A DNA stretch of 63,482 bases from Nitrospirota bacterium (GTDB lineage Bacteria > Nitrospirota > Nitrospiria > 2-01-FULL-66-17). A model generated the notes under the pieces. That model saw only the letters and a program-made list of their open reading frames with translations. It was not told the origin of the DNA and did no database searches. Shown in pieces: positions 9,377-18,300 of this stretch. The stretch's first letter is position 1. Each line of letters starts with the position of its first letter. The position numbers and the translations under genes were made by a program. The DNA lies in assembly GCA_040757335.1 (NCBI GenBank), contig JBFLXB010000021.1, forward strand, positions 1 through 63,482, given 5' to 3'.

Positions 9377-9913
9377 ATGAAACGCGCCTTCATCGCGGTT
9401 CTGGTTCTGATCTCGTTTCTGGTCGCGGTTCCTCTTGTCGGGCTCATGTTGCCGCGCGGCCACGTGGTGGCGCGGACCGTCACATTGCACCAGCCGCCGG
9501 AGGCGACCTGGCAGGCCATTACGGACTTTGAACACGTCCCCTCCTGGCGCCCCAACGTTGTCCGAGTGGAACAGTTGCCCGCTCAAAACAGCTTCCCTGT
9601 CTGGCGCGAGCATTATCAAGGCGGTGACGCGCTGACCCTCGCCACCGTGGAGTCGGTCGCGCCTTCGTGGTTGGTGCGGGAAATCACGGATCCCGATTTG
9701 CCGTTTGGCGGCCGCTGGGTGTACCAGATCGCGCCCATGGAGCGCGGCAGCCGCGTCACGATCACGGAGCACGGCGACGTGTCGAACCCCGTGTTCCGGG
9801 TCGTGTCGCGATTTTTCATCGACCAAACCGCCACGATCGATGAGTACCTCGTGGATCTTGGCAAGAAATTCGGCGAATCCGTGACGCCGCAACCGGGTCA
9901 GATCGGCTCGTGA
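9377..9913 (+). CDS. SRPBCC-fold membrane-anchored protein
   Basis: 178 residues: an N-terminal hydrophobic helix (about 4-25) and then a START/SRPBCC-like lipid- or ligand-binding fold (about 33-165) with WQAITDFEHVPSWRPNV near its start and GGRWVYQI in the middle. The ligand is unknown. It is the first gene of a five-gene unit; its TGA overlaps the GTG of the next gene (GTGA). Confidence 0.78.
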   Translation: MKRAFIAVLVLISFLVAVPLVGLMLPRGHVVARTVTLHQPPEATWQAITDFEHVPSWRPNVVRVEQLPAQNSFPVWREHYQGGDALTLATVESVAPSWLVREITDPDLPFGGRWVYQIAPMERGSRVTITEHGDVSNPVFRVVSRFFIDQTATIDEYLVDLGKKFGESVTPQPGQIGS

Positions 9914-10455
9914 CGCCTCCGCGCCGAATCATCGCCGTAGGCTCGATCAACCCCGTGAAACTGGACGCGGTACGCGAAGGATTTACCGCGTCGGGACGCT
10001 TCGGGACCATCGAGATCCGCGCTCGCAACGTGACGTCGAGCGTCCGCGAACAACCGCTCTCGCTGGACGAGACGCTGCGCGGCGCGATCGCCCGCGCGCG
10101 ATCCGCGTTTGCGGACTGCGATTTGAGCGTGGGGATCGAAGACGGGCTGTTCGCGGTGCCGTACACCCAGAGCGGGTATATGAACGTCTGCGCGTGTGCG
10201 ATCTTTGATGGGAACCGGGAGCATTTGGGCTTGGCCTCGGCGTTCGAATACCCGGCGGAGGTGACCCGGTTCGTCATCGAAGAAGGCCTGGACATCACCC
10301 AGGCGTTCGTCAAAGCGGGTCTGAGCAATAACTCGCGCCTGGGTGCCGCGGAGGGCGCAATCGGCGTGCTGACGAGAGGCCACCTCACCCGCAGGGCCTA
10401 CGCGAGGCAGGCCGTGGAGATGGCGCTGATTCACCTGCCCCACACCCGACCATGA
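9910..10455 (+). CDS. DUF84 inosine/xanthosine triphosphatase (YjjX-like)
   Basis: 181 residues. The opening VGSINPVKLDAV is the nucleotide-binding motif of this family, followed by the conserved E-x-P-L-S-L-DETLRGAIARA, the acidic GIEDGLF and the late RLGAAEGAIGVLTRG. Members hydrolyse non-canonical nucleotides such as ITP and XTP, cleaning the nucleotide pool (family knowledge). It starts at GTG 9910 inside the previous stop and its own stop overlaps the ATG of the S9 peptidase gene, so translation is probably coupled on both sides. Confidence 0.88.
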   Translation: MTPPRRIIAVGSINPVKLDAVREGFTASGRFGTIEIRARNVTSSVREQPLSLDETLRGAIARARSAFADCDLSVGIEDGLFAVPYTQSGYMNVCACAIFDGNREHLGLASAFEYPAEVTRFVIEEGLDITQAFVKAGLSNNSRLGAAEGAIGVLTRGHLTRRAYARQAVEMALIHLPHTRP

Positions 10456-12308
10456 CCGCGGGCCAACCTCCGCTCATTCCTCGGGAAGTGTTGTTCGGCA
10501 ACCCGGTCAAAACGAGCCCGCAGATCTCCCCCGACGGGACGCGTCTCGCCTACCTCGCGCCGGTGAACAACGTCTTGAACGTGTGGGTAGGCTCGCTCGA
10601 TGGGCACGAGGCCCGCCCGGTCACCGACGACCGCGACCGCGGTATCCGGTTCTATCTGTGGGCCGCAGACGGGCAACACATCCTCTACCTCCAAGACATT
10701 GGAGGGGACGAAAACTGGCGGCTGTACGCCGTGGCGATCGACACCAAGGCGGTGCGCGACCTCACCCCGTTTCCGGAGGTTCAGGTTCAGATCGTAGATC
10801 GCGACAAACGCTTTCCGCACGAACTGCTGATCGGAATGAACAAGGACGACGCCCGATACCACGACGTCTATCATCTCGATCTGCGATCCGGCGAATTGCA
10901 CCTGGTCGCCAAAAATCCGGGCGACGTGGCGTCCTGGGTCACGGACGCGCGCTTTCAGGTGCGCGGCGCGCTCAAAGCCACGCCGGACGGCGGATTCGAG
11001 CTGACGATCCGCAACACCCATGACTCGCCGTGGAAGACGCTGCTGACGTGGAGCGCGGACGACAGCCTGACCAGCCAGCCCGTGGGCTTTTCGAACGACG
11101 GCCAGGCGATTTACCTGGAAGATTCTCGTGACAGCGACACCAATCGTTTGATCGAGCTGCGCTTGGACACGGGCGCGACGCGCCTGATCGCCCATGACCC
11201 GCGTTACGACATCGGCGCCGTGCTCGTGCACCCCGATACCGACGAGATCCAAGCCGTGGCCTTTGACCGTGCGCGAACCGAGTGGACCGTGCTCGACGAC
11301 GCGATCTGCGCGGACTTCGAGGCGATCCGACGCCTCCATCATGGGGATTTCTCTGTGACCGCCCGCGACCACGCCGACCGGCTTTGGATCGTGGCGTTCA
11401 CCGCCGACAACGGACCCGCCGCGTTTTTTGCCTACGACCGGTCCGCGAAACACGGGCGATTTCTGTTCTACAGCAAGCCGGATCTCACGACCTACACGTT
11501 GGCGCCGATGGAGCCCATCCGGCTCATGGCGCGCGACGGACTGACCCTGCAGGGCTACCTCACGTATCCGCCCGGTCTGGAGCGGCGCAGGCTGCCGCTG
11601 GTCGTGAACGTGCACGGCGGGCCGCACGCTCGCGACACCTGGGGCTACGACCCCGAGGCCCAATGGCTCGCCAACCGGGGCTATGCGTGTCTGCAGATCA
11701 ACTTCCGGGGCTCCACGGGATACGGGAAACGATTTCTCAACGCGGGCGACAAGGAGTGGGGCGGCAAGATGCACGATGACGTGGTGGACGCGGTGCGCTG
11801 GGCGATCGCTGCGGGGATCGCCGACCCCACCCGCGTGGCGATCTACGGCGCGTCGTACGGCGGTTATGCCGCGCTGGTGGGGGCCACGTTCACGCCGGAG
11901 CTGTTCTGTTGTGCCGTGGACGTGGTGGGGCCCAGCAACTTGATCACCATGATCGAAACGATCCCGCCGTATTGGGCGACGTTCTTGGCCATCGAACATC
12001 GGCGGGTGGGCAACCCGGAGACCGAGTCGGAATTTCTCAAGAGCCGCTCGCCGCTGTTTTTCGTCGATCGCATCAAAGCGCCGATCCTGATCGCCCACGG
12101 CGCGAACGACCCTCGCGTGAAGCAGTCGGAGTCCGAACAGATCGTCGACGCGATGAAACGCAAGGGCATTCCCTACGAATATCTCCTGTTCCCGGACGAG
12201 GGACACGGCTTCGCCAAACCCGAGAACCGCCTGAAGTTCTACGCCGTCGCCGAGCGGTTCCTTGCCGCGCACATGGGCGGTCGCGTGGAACCCGAGTCCG
12301 CGGCGTGA
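10452..12308 (+). CDS. S9 family prolyl-oligopeptidase-type peptidase
   Basis: 618 residues. The N-terminal two thirds (about 15-350) is a beta-propeller with WD/TolB-like repeats such as SPDGTRLAYL. The C-terminal hydrolase domain (about 360-605) has the oxyanion block NVHGGPHARD, the nucleophile in GASYGGYAAL (about residue 467), the acid in HGANDPRV and the histidine in DEGHGF. This is an acylaminoacyl-peptidase/S9C-like enzyme that trims short or N-acylated peptides. No signal peptide, so cytoplasmic. ATG 10452 overlaps the previous stop. Confidence 0.92.
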   Translation: MTAGQPPLIPREVLFGNPVKTSPQISPDGTRLAYLAPVNNVLNVWVGSLDGHEARPVTDDRDRGIRFYLWAADGQHILYLQDIGGDENWRLYAVAIDTKAVRDLTPFPEVQVQIVDRDKRFPHELLIGMNKDDARYHDVYHLDLRSGELHLVAKNPGDVASWVTDARFQVRGALKATPDGGFELTIRNTHDSPWKTLLTWSADDSLTSQPVGFSNDGQAIYLEDSRDSDTNRLIELRLDTGATRLIAHDPRYDIGAVLVHPDTDEIQAVAFDRARTEWTVLDDAICADFEAIRRLHHGDFSVTARDHADRLWIVAFTADNGPAAFFAYDRSAKHGRFLFYSKPDLTTYTLAPMEPIRLMARDGLTLQGYLTYPPGLERRRLPLVVNVHGGPHARDTWGYDPEAQWLANRGYACLQINFRGSTGYGKRFLNAGDKEWGGKMHDDVVDAVRWAIAAGIADPTRVAIYGASYGGYAALVGATFTPELFCCAVDVVGPSNLITMIETIPPYWATFLAIEHRRVGNPETESEFLKSRSPLFFVDRIKAPILIAHGANDPRVKQSESEQIVDAMKRKGIPYEYLLFPDEGHGFAKPENRLKFYAVAERFLAAHMGGRVEPESAA

Positions 12309-13210
12309 CGGGCGCGGATCGCGGGCTCGTGATCCTGGTTCACGGCGGGTGCGGGCCACGACGGCCATCGTCGCGCGCCGTCGCCGAGATCCGTCGCGCC
12401 CTAGCCGCCGGCTTTGAGATTCTCGCGCGCGACGGCTCGGCCGTGGACGCGGTCGAAGCCGCCGTGGTCGTCCTCGAAGCCAGTGGACGATTCAACGCCG
12501 GGAAGGGTTCCCAACGCCAACTGGACGGCATCGTGCGCATGGACGCCTCGATTATGGACGGACGCACCCTCGCCGCCGGCGCCGTGGCGTCCTTGGAGGG
12601 CGTGCTGAATCCCGTGCGCGTGGCTCGCTGCGTCATGGACGCCACACCCCACGTCTTATTGGCCGGACCCTGGGCCCGACGGTTGGCCCGTCACCACGGG
12701 ATTCCGGCATGGGCGGGGCCCACGCCCCGGCGCCGCCTCTCGTGGAAGGGGCTTTACCAACGGCTCGCTGCGCCGCGTGCCGCCGACACGGGTACGGTGG
12801 GAGCGGTGGCGCGCGACGCAGCGGGTCACGTGGCCGCGGCGACCTCAACGGGCGGAATTCGTCGCATGCTGCCGGGACGCGTGGGCGACAGCCCCCTGAT
12901 CGGAGCGGGAACCTACGCGGACGACGGCGCGGGCGCGGTGTCGATGACCGGAGTCGGCGAAGCGATCATCCGAGGGGCACTCGCCCGCCTCATCGCAAGC
13001 GACCTGGCGCTGGGGCGGACGCCGCGGGCCGCCGGGCAGCGCGCTCTGGCGTGGATGCGCCGTCGGATCGGGGGCGAGGCGGGCGCCATTATCGCGACCG
13101 GCGCCGGTGCGTTTGCGCTTGTACACACGACCCGCTACATGGCGTGCGGGGTCCGGCGCAAGGGATTGGTTCGTGTCGCCGCCAGCGGCACGCGGGTCGG
13201 AGACCGTTGA
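12305..13210 (+). CDS. Ntn-hydrolase asparaginase/isoaspartyl peptidase
   Basis: 301 residues from GTG 12305, which overlaps the S9 peptidase stop (GTGA). Family blocks: LVILVHGGCG at the start, SAVDAVEAAVVVLE, FNAGKGSQ, and the nucleophile threonine in DTGTVGAVARD, which becomes the N-terminus of the beta subunit after autocleavage. The substrate-binding TSTGG and GAGTYADD follow. The enzyme hydrolyses beta-aspartyl peptides and asparagine. With the S9 peptidase upstream it suggests turnover of damaged peptides (inference). The glycine before Thr in the usual HGTVG reads TGTVG here, a mild variant. Confidence 0.9.
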   Translation: MTGADRGLVILVHGGCGPRRPSSRAVAEIRRALAAGFEILARDGSAVDAVEAAVVVLEASGRFNAGKGSQRQLDGIVRMDASIMDGRTLAAGAVASLEGVLNPVRVARCVMDATPHVLLAGPWARRLARHHGIPAWAGPTPRRRLSWKGLYQRLAAPRAADTGTVGAVARDAAGHVAAATSTGGIRRMLPGRVGDSPLIGAGTYADDGAGAVSMTGVGEAIIRGALARLIASDLALGRTPRAAGQRALAWMRRRIGGEAGAIIATGAGAFALVHTTRYMACGVRRKGLVRVAASGTRVGDR

Positions 13211-13602
13211 TGCAGATCAGGGTGTACTACGAAGACACCGACTGCGGCGGCGTGGTGTACTACGCCAATTTCCTGCGGTACTTCGAGCGGGCGCGCACGG
13301 AATTTTTGCGGGAACGCGGCTTCGAGGTTGCGGCCTACGCGGCCGCGGGGTTGCTGTTCGTGGTCTCGCACGCAGAGGTCGCATACCACGCGCCCGCGCG
13401 CTATAACGACCTGCTCGACATCGAGACCGCCGTCGTGGACGCGACGCGCACGAGCCTGACGTTCGGCCACGCCATTCGACGTTCTGGAGATGACCGCGTC
13501 ATCGTCGAAGGCGCCGCTCGCTTGGTCTGCGTCGATGAACGGGGCAGGCCTCGCCGCCTCCCCGAAGACCTGACCCGCTTGCTGACCCGCGAGGCGGGGT
13601 AG
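13210..13602 (+). CDS. ybgC: YbgC-like acyl-CoA thioesterase (hotdog fold)
   Basis: 130 residues from ATG 13210, whose A is the last base of the previous stop codon. The opening VYYEDTDCGGVVYYANFLRYFERAR contains the 4-hydroxybenzoyl-CoA thioesterase active-site pattern (Asp in EDTD, then Y-A-N-F-L-R-Y-F-E-R). It should hydrolyse short- or medium-chain acyl-CoA or acyl-ACP. In many genomes this gene precedes tol-pal; here it closes an operon of peptide and nucleotide housekeeping enzymes and no tol genes follow. Confidence 0.9.
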   Translation: MQIRVYYEDTDCGGVVYYANFLRYFERARTEFLRERGFEVAAYAAAGLLFVVSHAEVAYHAPARYNDLLDIETAVVDATRTSLTFGHAIRRSGDDRVIVEGAARLVCVDERGRPRRLPEDLTRLLTREAG

Positions 13603-13609
13603 CGCCCCC

Positions 13610-14479
13610 TTAAAATTCGAAAACCAGCCCGAAACTGACGTACCGCTCGCGTTCGGACGCCACGATGCGCTGGAGCGAGCGACCGGCGTATCCTGACACG
13701 GCAATGCGGACCGCGCGCGTTCCATCGCCTCGCGCCAAGCGCAGGCCTCCCTCCGCATTGGCATTCACAGCCCAATCCGACTCGGCCCAGGACTGAAGGT
13801 CCGCTGCGAGGTACCACTGTTGCATGATGCTCCCCAGCGGACGAAGCGCCCAACGCCACTCCGCCCCGGTCTGGAGGGTGGTCCGCGGGGCGTTCGGCCT
13901 CACGTGGATGGCGACGCTCCCCCCGCCGTAGAGTCGGAGCGATTCCGTCGCATCCCACGACGCGATCATCCGGACATAGTCCCGTCGGTACAGAAACCGT
14001 TCGTCATAGAACAGCGCGTCTCCGGCCAGAATCTGGCGCTGCACTTCGCTTTCGCCAAAGTGCGAGCTGAGGTGTCCCACTCCGGTCCGCAGCACCCATC
14101 CGTCAAACTTCACGTCCAAGGGCAGGAACAAGGTGTAGTCCGCGGTGTTGATGTCGAGAAATCCGGATGAATCAGGGTCGCGGTTGAAGCGCGTGTACAC
14201 CGAGCCCTGCAGCCCGAACTGCACCGGAAGCGCGCTCCCGACCCGCACCAGGCCGAAGGTATCCCCGAAGGCGGCCTGGCCGCGCGCATTTCCGGAATTC
14301 ACGAGGTAACGAAGACTGCTTTGGGCTTCTCGCGGGTCGGCGAGCAGCGGCCGAAAAAGCGCGGTGTTCGGGAAGATCTCGACGGCGCCCCACGCCGCAT
14401 CCCGGTACCCGCCCGTCGCCACCGCCACGGCCGCCAGGAGCGCCGCTGCGGAAACCGCGCCCCCCCGCATGCGACTCAC
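13610..14479 (-). CDS. DUF1207 family outer-membrane-like protein
   Basis: 289 residues with a signal peptide (about 1-31, ending AWG-A) and a mature part starting with FPNTALFRPLLADPREAQ, the recognised opening of DUF1207 proteins. The body alternates polar and hydrophobic residues as in beta strands and the last residue is Phe (VFEF), typical of outer-membrane barrels. Function unknown. Convergent with the thioesterase operon, with 7 bases between the stops. Confidence 0.85.
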   Translation of the reverse strand: MSRMRGGAVSAAALLAAVAVATGGYRDAAWGAVEIFPNTALFRPLLADPREAQSSLRYLVNSGNARGQAAFGDTFGLVRVGSALPVQFGLQGSVYTRFNRDPDSSGFLDINTADYTLFLPLDVKFDGWVLRTGVGHLSSHFGESEVQRQILAGDALFYDERFLYRRDYVRMIASWDATESLRLYGGGSVAIHVRPNAPRTTLQTGAEWRWALRPLGSIMQQWYLAADLQSWAESDWAVNANAEGGLRLARGDGTRAVRIAVSGYAGRSLQRIVASERERYVSFGLVFEF

Positions 14480-14626
14480 GCGGCAGACCGCGGAAACATC
14501 GTCAACGAGGAAGGACAGACACGGGAAGGCGGTCGCAACCGGGGGCTCAGCAACGGAGGATGAGGGCAGGGTCTGAACACGGCCGGGCGCGAGTCGTGTA
14601 GCACGGTCCCGCGCGGGCTGTCAAGC

Positions 14627-14654
14627 GGCCCTTCCGGCGCGGCCCTTCCGGCGC
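14627..14654. repeat. Perfect tandem duplication of 14 bp
   Basis: GGCCCTTCCGGCGC occurs twice back to back (14627-14640 and 14641-14654), nine bases before the -35 of the MltD gene. Each unit is itself partly palindromic (CCGG core). Confidence 0.9.
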
Positions 14655-14662
14655 GCTCAGTG

Positions 14663-14690
14663 TTGACATCCGCCCTCCGGCCTCTATACT
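14663..14690 (+). promoter_or_regulatory. Sigma-70 promoter of the MltD gene
   Basis: TTGACA at 14663-14668 (perfect) and TATACT at 14685-14690 with a 16-base spacer, 48 bases before the start codon. Confidence 0.6.
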
Positions 14691-14738
14691 TACGGGTACT
14701 CCCGAGGCACGAAAAACACTCCCCTTACACACGCTCCT

Positions 14739-16295
14739 ATGATTGACAGTCGCATGCTGAACTGGGTAGCATCCCGCGATGCGGCGGGCTTTCCGGTGAG
14801 ACCGACCACCGCGCTGGCTGGACTGGTGGTGCTGCTGGGCATGACCGCCTGTGCCTCGCCCACGCCGCCACGCACGGCAACGCTCGCGCGTTCGGCGGCA
14901 GTGGTCGCGCCGCCCGCTGTTTCCAGCCCCAGCGCGGCAACGCAATGGTCCGCGCCCGCTGGTTCCGAGCGAATGCCGGCCGCGGACGACCAGGCCCCTC
15001 TCCCCCCTGTTCCCGCCCCGCTCCCTGAGCCGGAATCGCTGCCCCCTCAAGTGGCGATCATCGACGAGCCGGTGCCGGAAATCGACGAGGAGGAGGACTT
15101 CCCGACCTACGACGTCCCGATCATCCTCAACGCGAGCGTGGAAGCGCATATCGACTATTTCAACACGCGCATCCGAGACAAATTCGAGTTGTGGTTGAGT
15201 CGTTCCGGGCGATACTTGCCGTTGATGCGGGAAATCTTCCGCAGCCACGGCCTTCCCGAAGACCTCGTCTTTGTCGCGCTGATCGAGAGCGGGTTCAACC
15301 CGTACGCTTACTCGCGCGCGCGTGCGGTCGGCCCCTGGCAGTTCATGAAGGGAACCGGACGCAAATACAACCTCCGGATCGACGAATGGATCGACGAACG
15401 ACGCGATCCCGTGAAATCCACGCACGCCGCGGCCGCGTATCTGAAAGACCTGTATGCAATGTTCAATTCCTGGCCGCTCGCGCTGGCCTCGTACAACGCC
15501 GGGGAGGGTCGCGTGGGCCGGGCCATGGCGCGCTCCAAAGCGGACGACTTCTGGGATCTTCGCTCCACCCACTATCTGCGGCCTGAAACCCGCAACTACG
15601 TCCCGAAATTTATGGCGGCCACGATCATCGCCAAAAATCCCGAGAAATACGGATTCACGCTCAACTATCACGAGCCGCTGAGTTTCGATCAGGTGACGAT
15701 CGATCGTCCGACCGACCTGAAATTGATCGCAAAGGCGGCGGGAGTCTCGTACGAGGCGGTCAAAGAACTGAACCCGGAACTCCGACAGAGCGTCACTCCG
15801 ATCAATTACGACAACTACCAGCTGAAACTTCCCTCCGGGACCAAAACGACGTTTGAAGACGCGTTTGCAAAAATCCCCGAATGGGAGAAATCGGTCTGGG
15901 TCAAACACAGGGTCCGGCGCGGGGAGACCCTGGCGTCGGTCGCCAGGAAGTATGGAACCACCGTGGCCACGCTTCGGGACATCAATCACATGAAGGGGTC
16001 CAACATCCGGGTCGGCGCCACTATTTTGGTTCCGACCGGCAACAGCACCGACGTCGCGGAAGCCGACGCCAGCCCCCGCACGTCGATCTCCAGCGCCGCG
16101 CTGGTGCTGGAAGAACCGCTGGCAGCGCCCAAACCGTTTCGTTACCGAGTGAAACGGGGCGACTCGTTGTGGAGCATCGCGAAGCGGTTCAACACCTCGG
16201 TGGCGGACATTCGAAAGTGGAACGGCCTGGGTTCGAAGAGCACGATCCGGGTAGGTCAACGACTCAGGCTCTACGTGAACGCGGAACAATCGTAA
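14739..16295 (+). CDS. mltD: Membrane-bound lytic murein transglycosylase D
   Basis: 518 residues. A signal peptide ends in a lipoprotein cysteine at about residue 38 (GMTAC), followed by a Pro/Ala-rich linker. The SLT transglycosylase domain (about 145-300) carries the catalytic Glu in ALIESGFNP, then AVGPWQFMKGTGRKY and ASYNAGEGRVGRA. Two clear LysM domains follow (RVRRGETLASVARKYGTT, about residues 388-433, and RVKRGDSLWSIAKRFNTS, about 470-515), with a weaker LysM-like segment between. MltD cleaves glycan strands with 1,6-anhydro ends at the outer membrane. Perfect -35 and good -10 lie upstream. Confidence 0.95.
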   Translation: MIDSRMLNWVASRDAAGFPVRPTTALAGLVVLLGMTACASPTPPRTATLARSAAVVAPPAVSSPSAATQWSAPAGSERMPAADDQAPLPPVPAPLPEPESLPPQVAIIDEPVPEIDEEEDFPTYDVPIILNASVEAHIDYFNTRIRDKFELWLSRSGRYLPLMREIFRSHGLPEDLVFVALIESGFNPYAYSRARAVGPWQFMKGTGRKYNLRIDEWIDERRDPVKSTHAAAAYLKDLYAMFNSWPLALASYNAGEGRVGRAMARSKADDFWDLRSTHYLRPETRNYVPKFMAATIIAKNPEKYGFTLNYHEPLSFDQVTIDRPTDLKLIAKAAGVSYEAVKELNPELRQSVTPINYDNYQLKLPSGTKTTFEDAFAKIPEWEKSVWVKHRVRRGETLASVARKYGTTVATLRDINHMKGSNIRVGATILVPTGNSTDVAEADASPRTSISSAALVLEEPLAAPKPFRYRVKRGDSLWSIAKRFNTSVADIRKWNGLGSKSTIRVGQRLRLYVNAEQS

Positions 16296-16397
16296 GTTTC
16301 TACCGACTTCCCCCGTTAGGCCGCGCGGGCTCCAGCGAGCCGACCGAGATCCGCGAAAGACCCGCACGCTTCCGACACATCCCGGCGAGACGAGCGA

Positions 16398-17228
16398 CTA
16401 TTGCGGCGGTTGAGCTGATGATGGGGGAGGCGTGGCCTCAGCCGGTGGACCAGGGGGTTGCGGTTCAGCGTTCGCACCGGCTGCTTGTTCCTCGGGCTCA
16501 CGACCGGGAGGAGTTCCTCCGAGGGCCACGATTCTGGCGTTTCCTTCGCTGGTCCAAGGCGAGGCGTTAAATTCCTTTGCCAGCGCGGTGTAGGCCTCGA
16601 TCGCCTGATCCTTCTTCCCGAGCTGTTCGAGCACGCGCCCTTTTTCAAAGTAGGCGAGGTCGCGGTTCAGAGCGTCTGGGGTCTTGGCGACTTCGTCGAA
16701 TCGAGCGAGCGCTTCCTCGGGCTTGCCATTGGCCCAGAGCGCATAAGCGAGTCGTTGGATCACGAGCGGAGCCAACTCGTGTCCTTTATAGGTGGCGAGC
16801 CACTGTTCGTAGCTGGCGATCGCGTCGTCAACGCGTTCGAGCGACGCGTACGCGTTGGCTTGGTGGAACAGGGCCAGCGCCGCGTGTCGGGTTCGAGGAT
16901 GTTTGTCGCGAACTGTCTGAAACGCGGCGGCCGCCCGCTCCAGGGCTTCTTTCGTCTCCGGCGAGAGTTCCCGCAGTTGACGTTCGGGGGCCAGCGCCGT
17001 CTGGTACGCGCTCATCGCCTCGGCATACAACCCCGCGGCCTGTTCTTCCGCGCGGTGCTGCACAAATTCGACGATGCCCCAGGCAGCGCCAGCGAGCACC
17101 AGCACGCCCGCGGTCGCCATGATGGTCTTGAGGTTCTCGATCAGCCAATGCTGGAGTCCTTCGGGCCGGAGGAAATCTTCCGGCGCCAACATTGGGCGTT
17201 TGGCGGGCGTTTTGATCGGTTGCGGCAC
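16398..17228 (-). CDS. TPR membrane protein (YfgM/TPR_21-like)
   Basis: 276 residues. One transmembrane helix (about residues 33-55) anchors a periplasmic TPR region (about 60-240) with units such as ALFHQANAYASLERVDDAIASYEQWL and YFEKGRVLEQLGKKDQAIEAY, then a Pro/Ala-rich tail. The layout matches YfgM/PF09976 proteins that help envelope protein folding near SecYEG. I chose GTG 17228 because AAGGAA lies just upstream on the minus strand; ATG 17192 has no ribosome site. Convergent with mltD, with about 100 bp between the stops containing only a small GGCTC/GAGCC hairpin. Confidence 0.8.
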   Translation of the reverse strand: MPQPIKTPAKRPMLAPEDFLRPEGLQHWLIENLKTIMATAGVLVLAGAAWGIVEFVQHRAEEQAAGLYAEAMSAYQTALAPERQLRELSPETKEALERAAAAFQTVRDKHPRTRHAALALFHQANAYASLERVDDAIASYEQWLATYKGHELAPLVIQRLAYALWANGKPEEALARFDEVAKTPDALNRDLAYFEKGRVLEQLGKKDQAIEAYTALAKEFNASPWTSEGNARIVALGGTPPGREPEEQAAGANAEPQPPGPPAEATPPPSSAQPPQ

Positions 17229-17325
17229 GCGTGGATTCCTTCGTGTGTGTCGGCCGGCACGCTGACCGTGCGGACGAGTTGGCGGATTATGCCACAGCCG
17301 GACAGGCGACTCAAGCCGTTTCGCG

Positions 17326-18285
17326 CTATCCCGCCAGGTTGCGCTCGGCCCAGTCCACGACCAACCCTTCGCGAAGACCGTATTCGCTGACCCGCACCTC
17401 GTGAGCCTCGAACAGGTCCAGAACCCCGGCCAGAACGGCCAAGCCGGCGAGAATGACGTCCTCCCGTCCCCGCTCCAATGAGGGGAGTTGGCGCCGTTCT
17501 TCACCCGTCATTCGCGCCAGCCGGGAGGTGATGCCGGTAAGCGCAGCCCTGGGGACGAAGCGATCGTGAACGAGCGCCGGCTCGTATCGGGTCAACCCGA
17601 GGTGCAGCACGGCCGCGGCGGTTACCGTCCCAGCCGTGCCCACGACCTGACGTGGCCCATTCTTGGATCGCAGCCTCGCCGCTTCACGTAACGCGTTCCG
17701 AGCGGCCGAGTCCAGCGCGCGCACCTCGTCGTCGAGCGGCGGATCATGATGCACCCACCGTTCGCTGAGCTTGACCACCCCAAGGTCGAGGCTGAGCGCG
17801 CAGTCAATGCGCCCGTCGCACACGCGGATCAGCTCGGTACTTCCGCCGCCGATATCCACGATGATCGCGTCCGTGACCGGCCGGTCGGCGGTCGCCAATC
17901 CTGTTCGCACGCCCAGCCAAGTACGACGGGCCTCCTCCTCTCCGGAGATCACCTCCACGTCGAGCCCCACCTCTCGCTTCACGCGAGCGAGAAAGTCCTC
18001 GGCGTTGACGGCCTCGCGAACCGCGCTGGTGGCGACGGCGACCACGGCATCCACGGAATGGCGATCGACGATGGCGCGGATCTCCCGCAGCGCCTCGACC
18101 GCACGCGTCATGGCTTCGGGGGTGAGTCTCCCGGTCTGCCCCACCCCCTCCCCCAAGCGCGGAATCACCCGATACACGTGGCGCGTGCTCACCCGGCCAT
18201 CGGCCGTCACCGCGCCGATCAGCAACCGAAAGGCGTTGGTCCCGAGGTCGATGGCCCCGACCACCGCGTCGTCGCGTCTCCCCAC
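17326..18285 (-). CDS. Ppx/GppA phosphatase family protein
   Basis: 319 residues. The actin-like ATPase fold shows AIDLGTNAFRLLIG (phosphate 1), a central IVDIGGGSTELI (phosphate 2) and TAGTVTA, with the terminal SEYGLREGLV. Ppx and GppA hydrolyse polyphosphate and/or pppGpp; this short form without the C-terminal HD domain resembles bacterial short Ppx/GppA exopolyphosphatases. It lies 98 bases upstream of the TPR gene on the same strand. Confidence 0.92.
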   Translation of the reverse strand: MGRRDDAVVGAIDLGTNAFRLLIGAVTADGRVSTRHVYRVIPRLGEGVGQTGRLTPEAMTRAVEALREIRAIVDRHSVDAVVAVATSAVREAVNAEDFLARVKREVGLDVEVISGEEEARRTWLGVRTGLATADRPVTDAIIVDIGGGSTELIRVCDGRIDCALSLDLGVVKLSERWVHHDPPLDDEVRALDSAARNALREAARLRSKNGPRQVVGTAGTVTAAAVLHLGLTRYEPALVHDRFVPRAALTGITSRLARMTGEERRQLPSLERGREDVILAGLAVLAGVLDLFEAHEVRVSEYGLREGLVVDWAERNLAG

Positions 18286-18300
18286 CTCCCGTCTCCGTCC

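Noticed and set aside
10431-12368. Minus-strand frame of 645 codons opposite the S9 peptidase gene
   Set aside because: Antisense to a gene with an intact catalytic triad; composition typical of a high-GC shadow frame.
14547-16367. Minus-strand frame of 606 codons opposite mltD
   Set aside because: Shadow of the transglycosylase gene; no domain.
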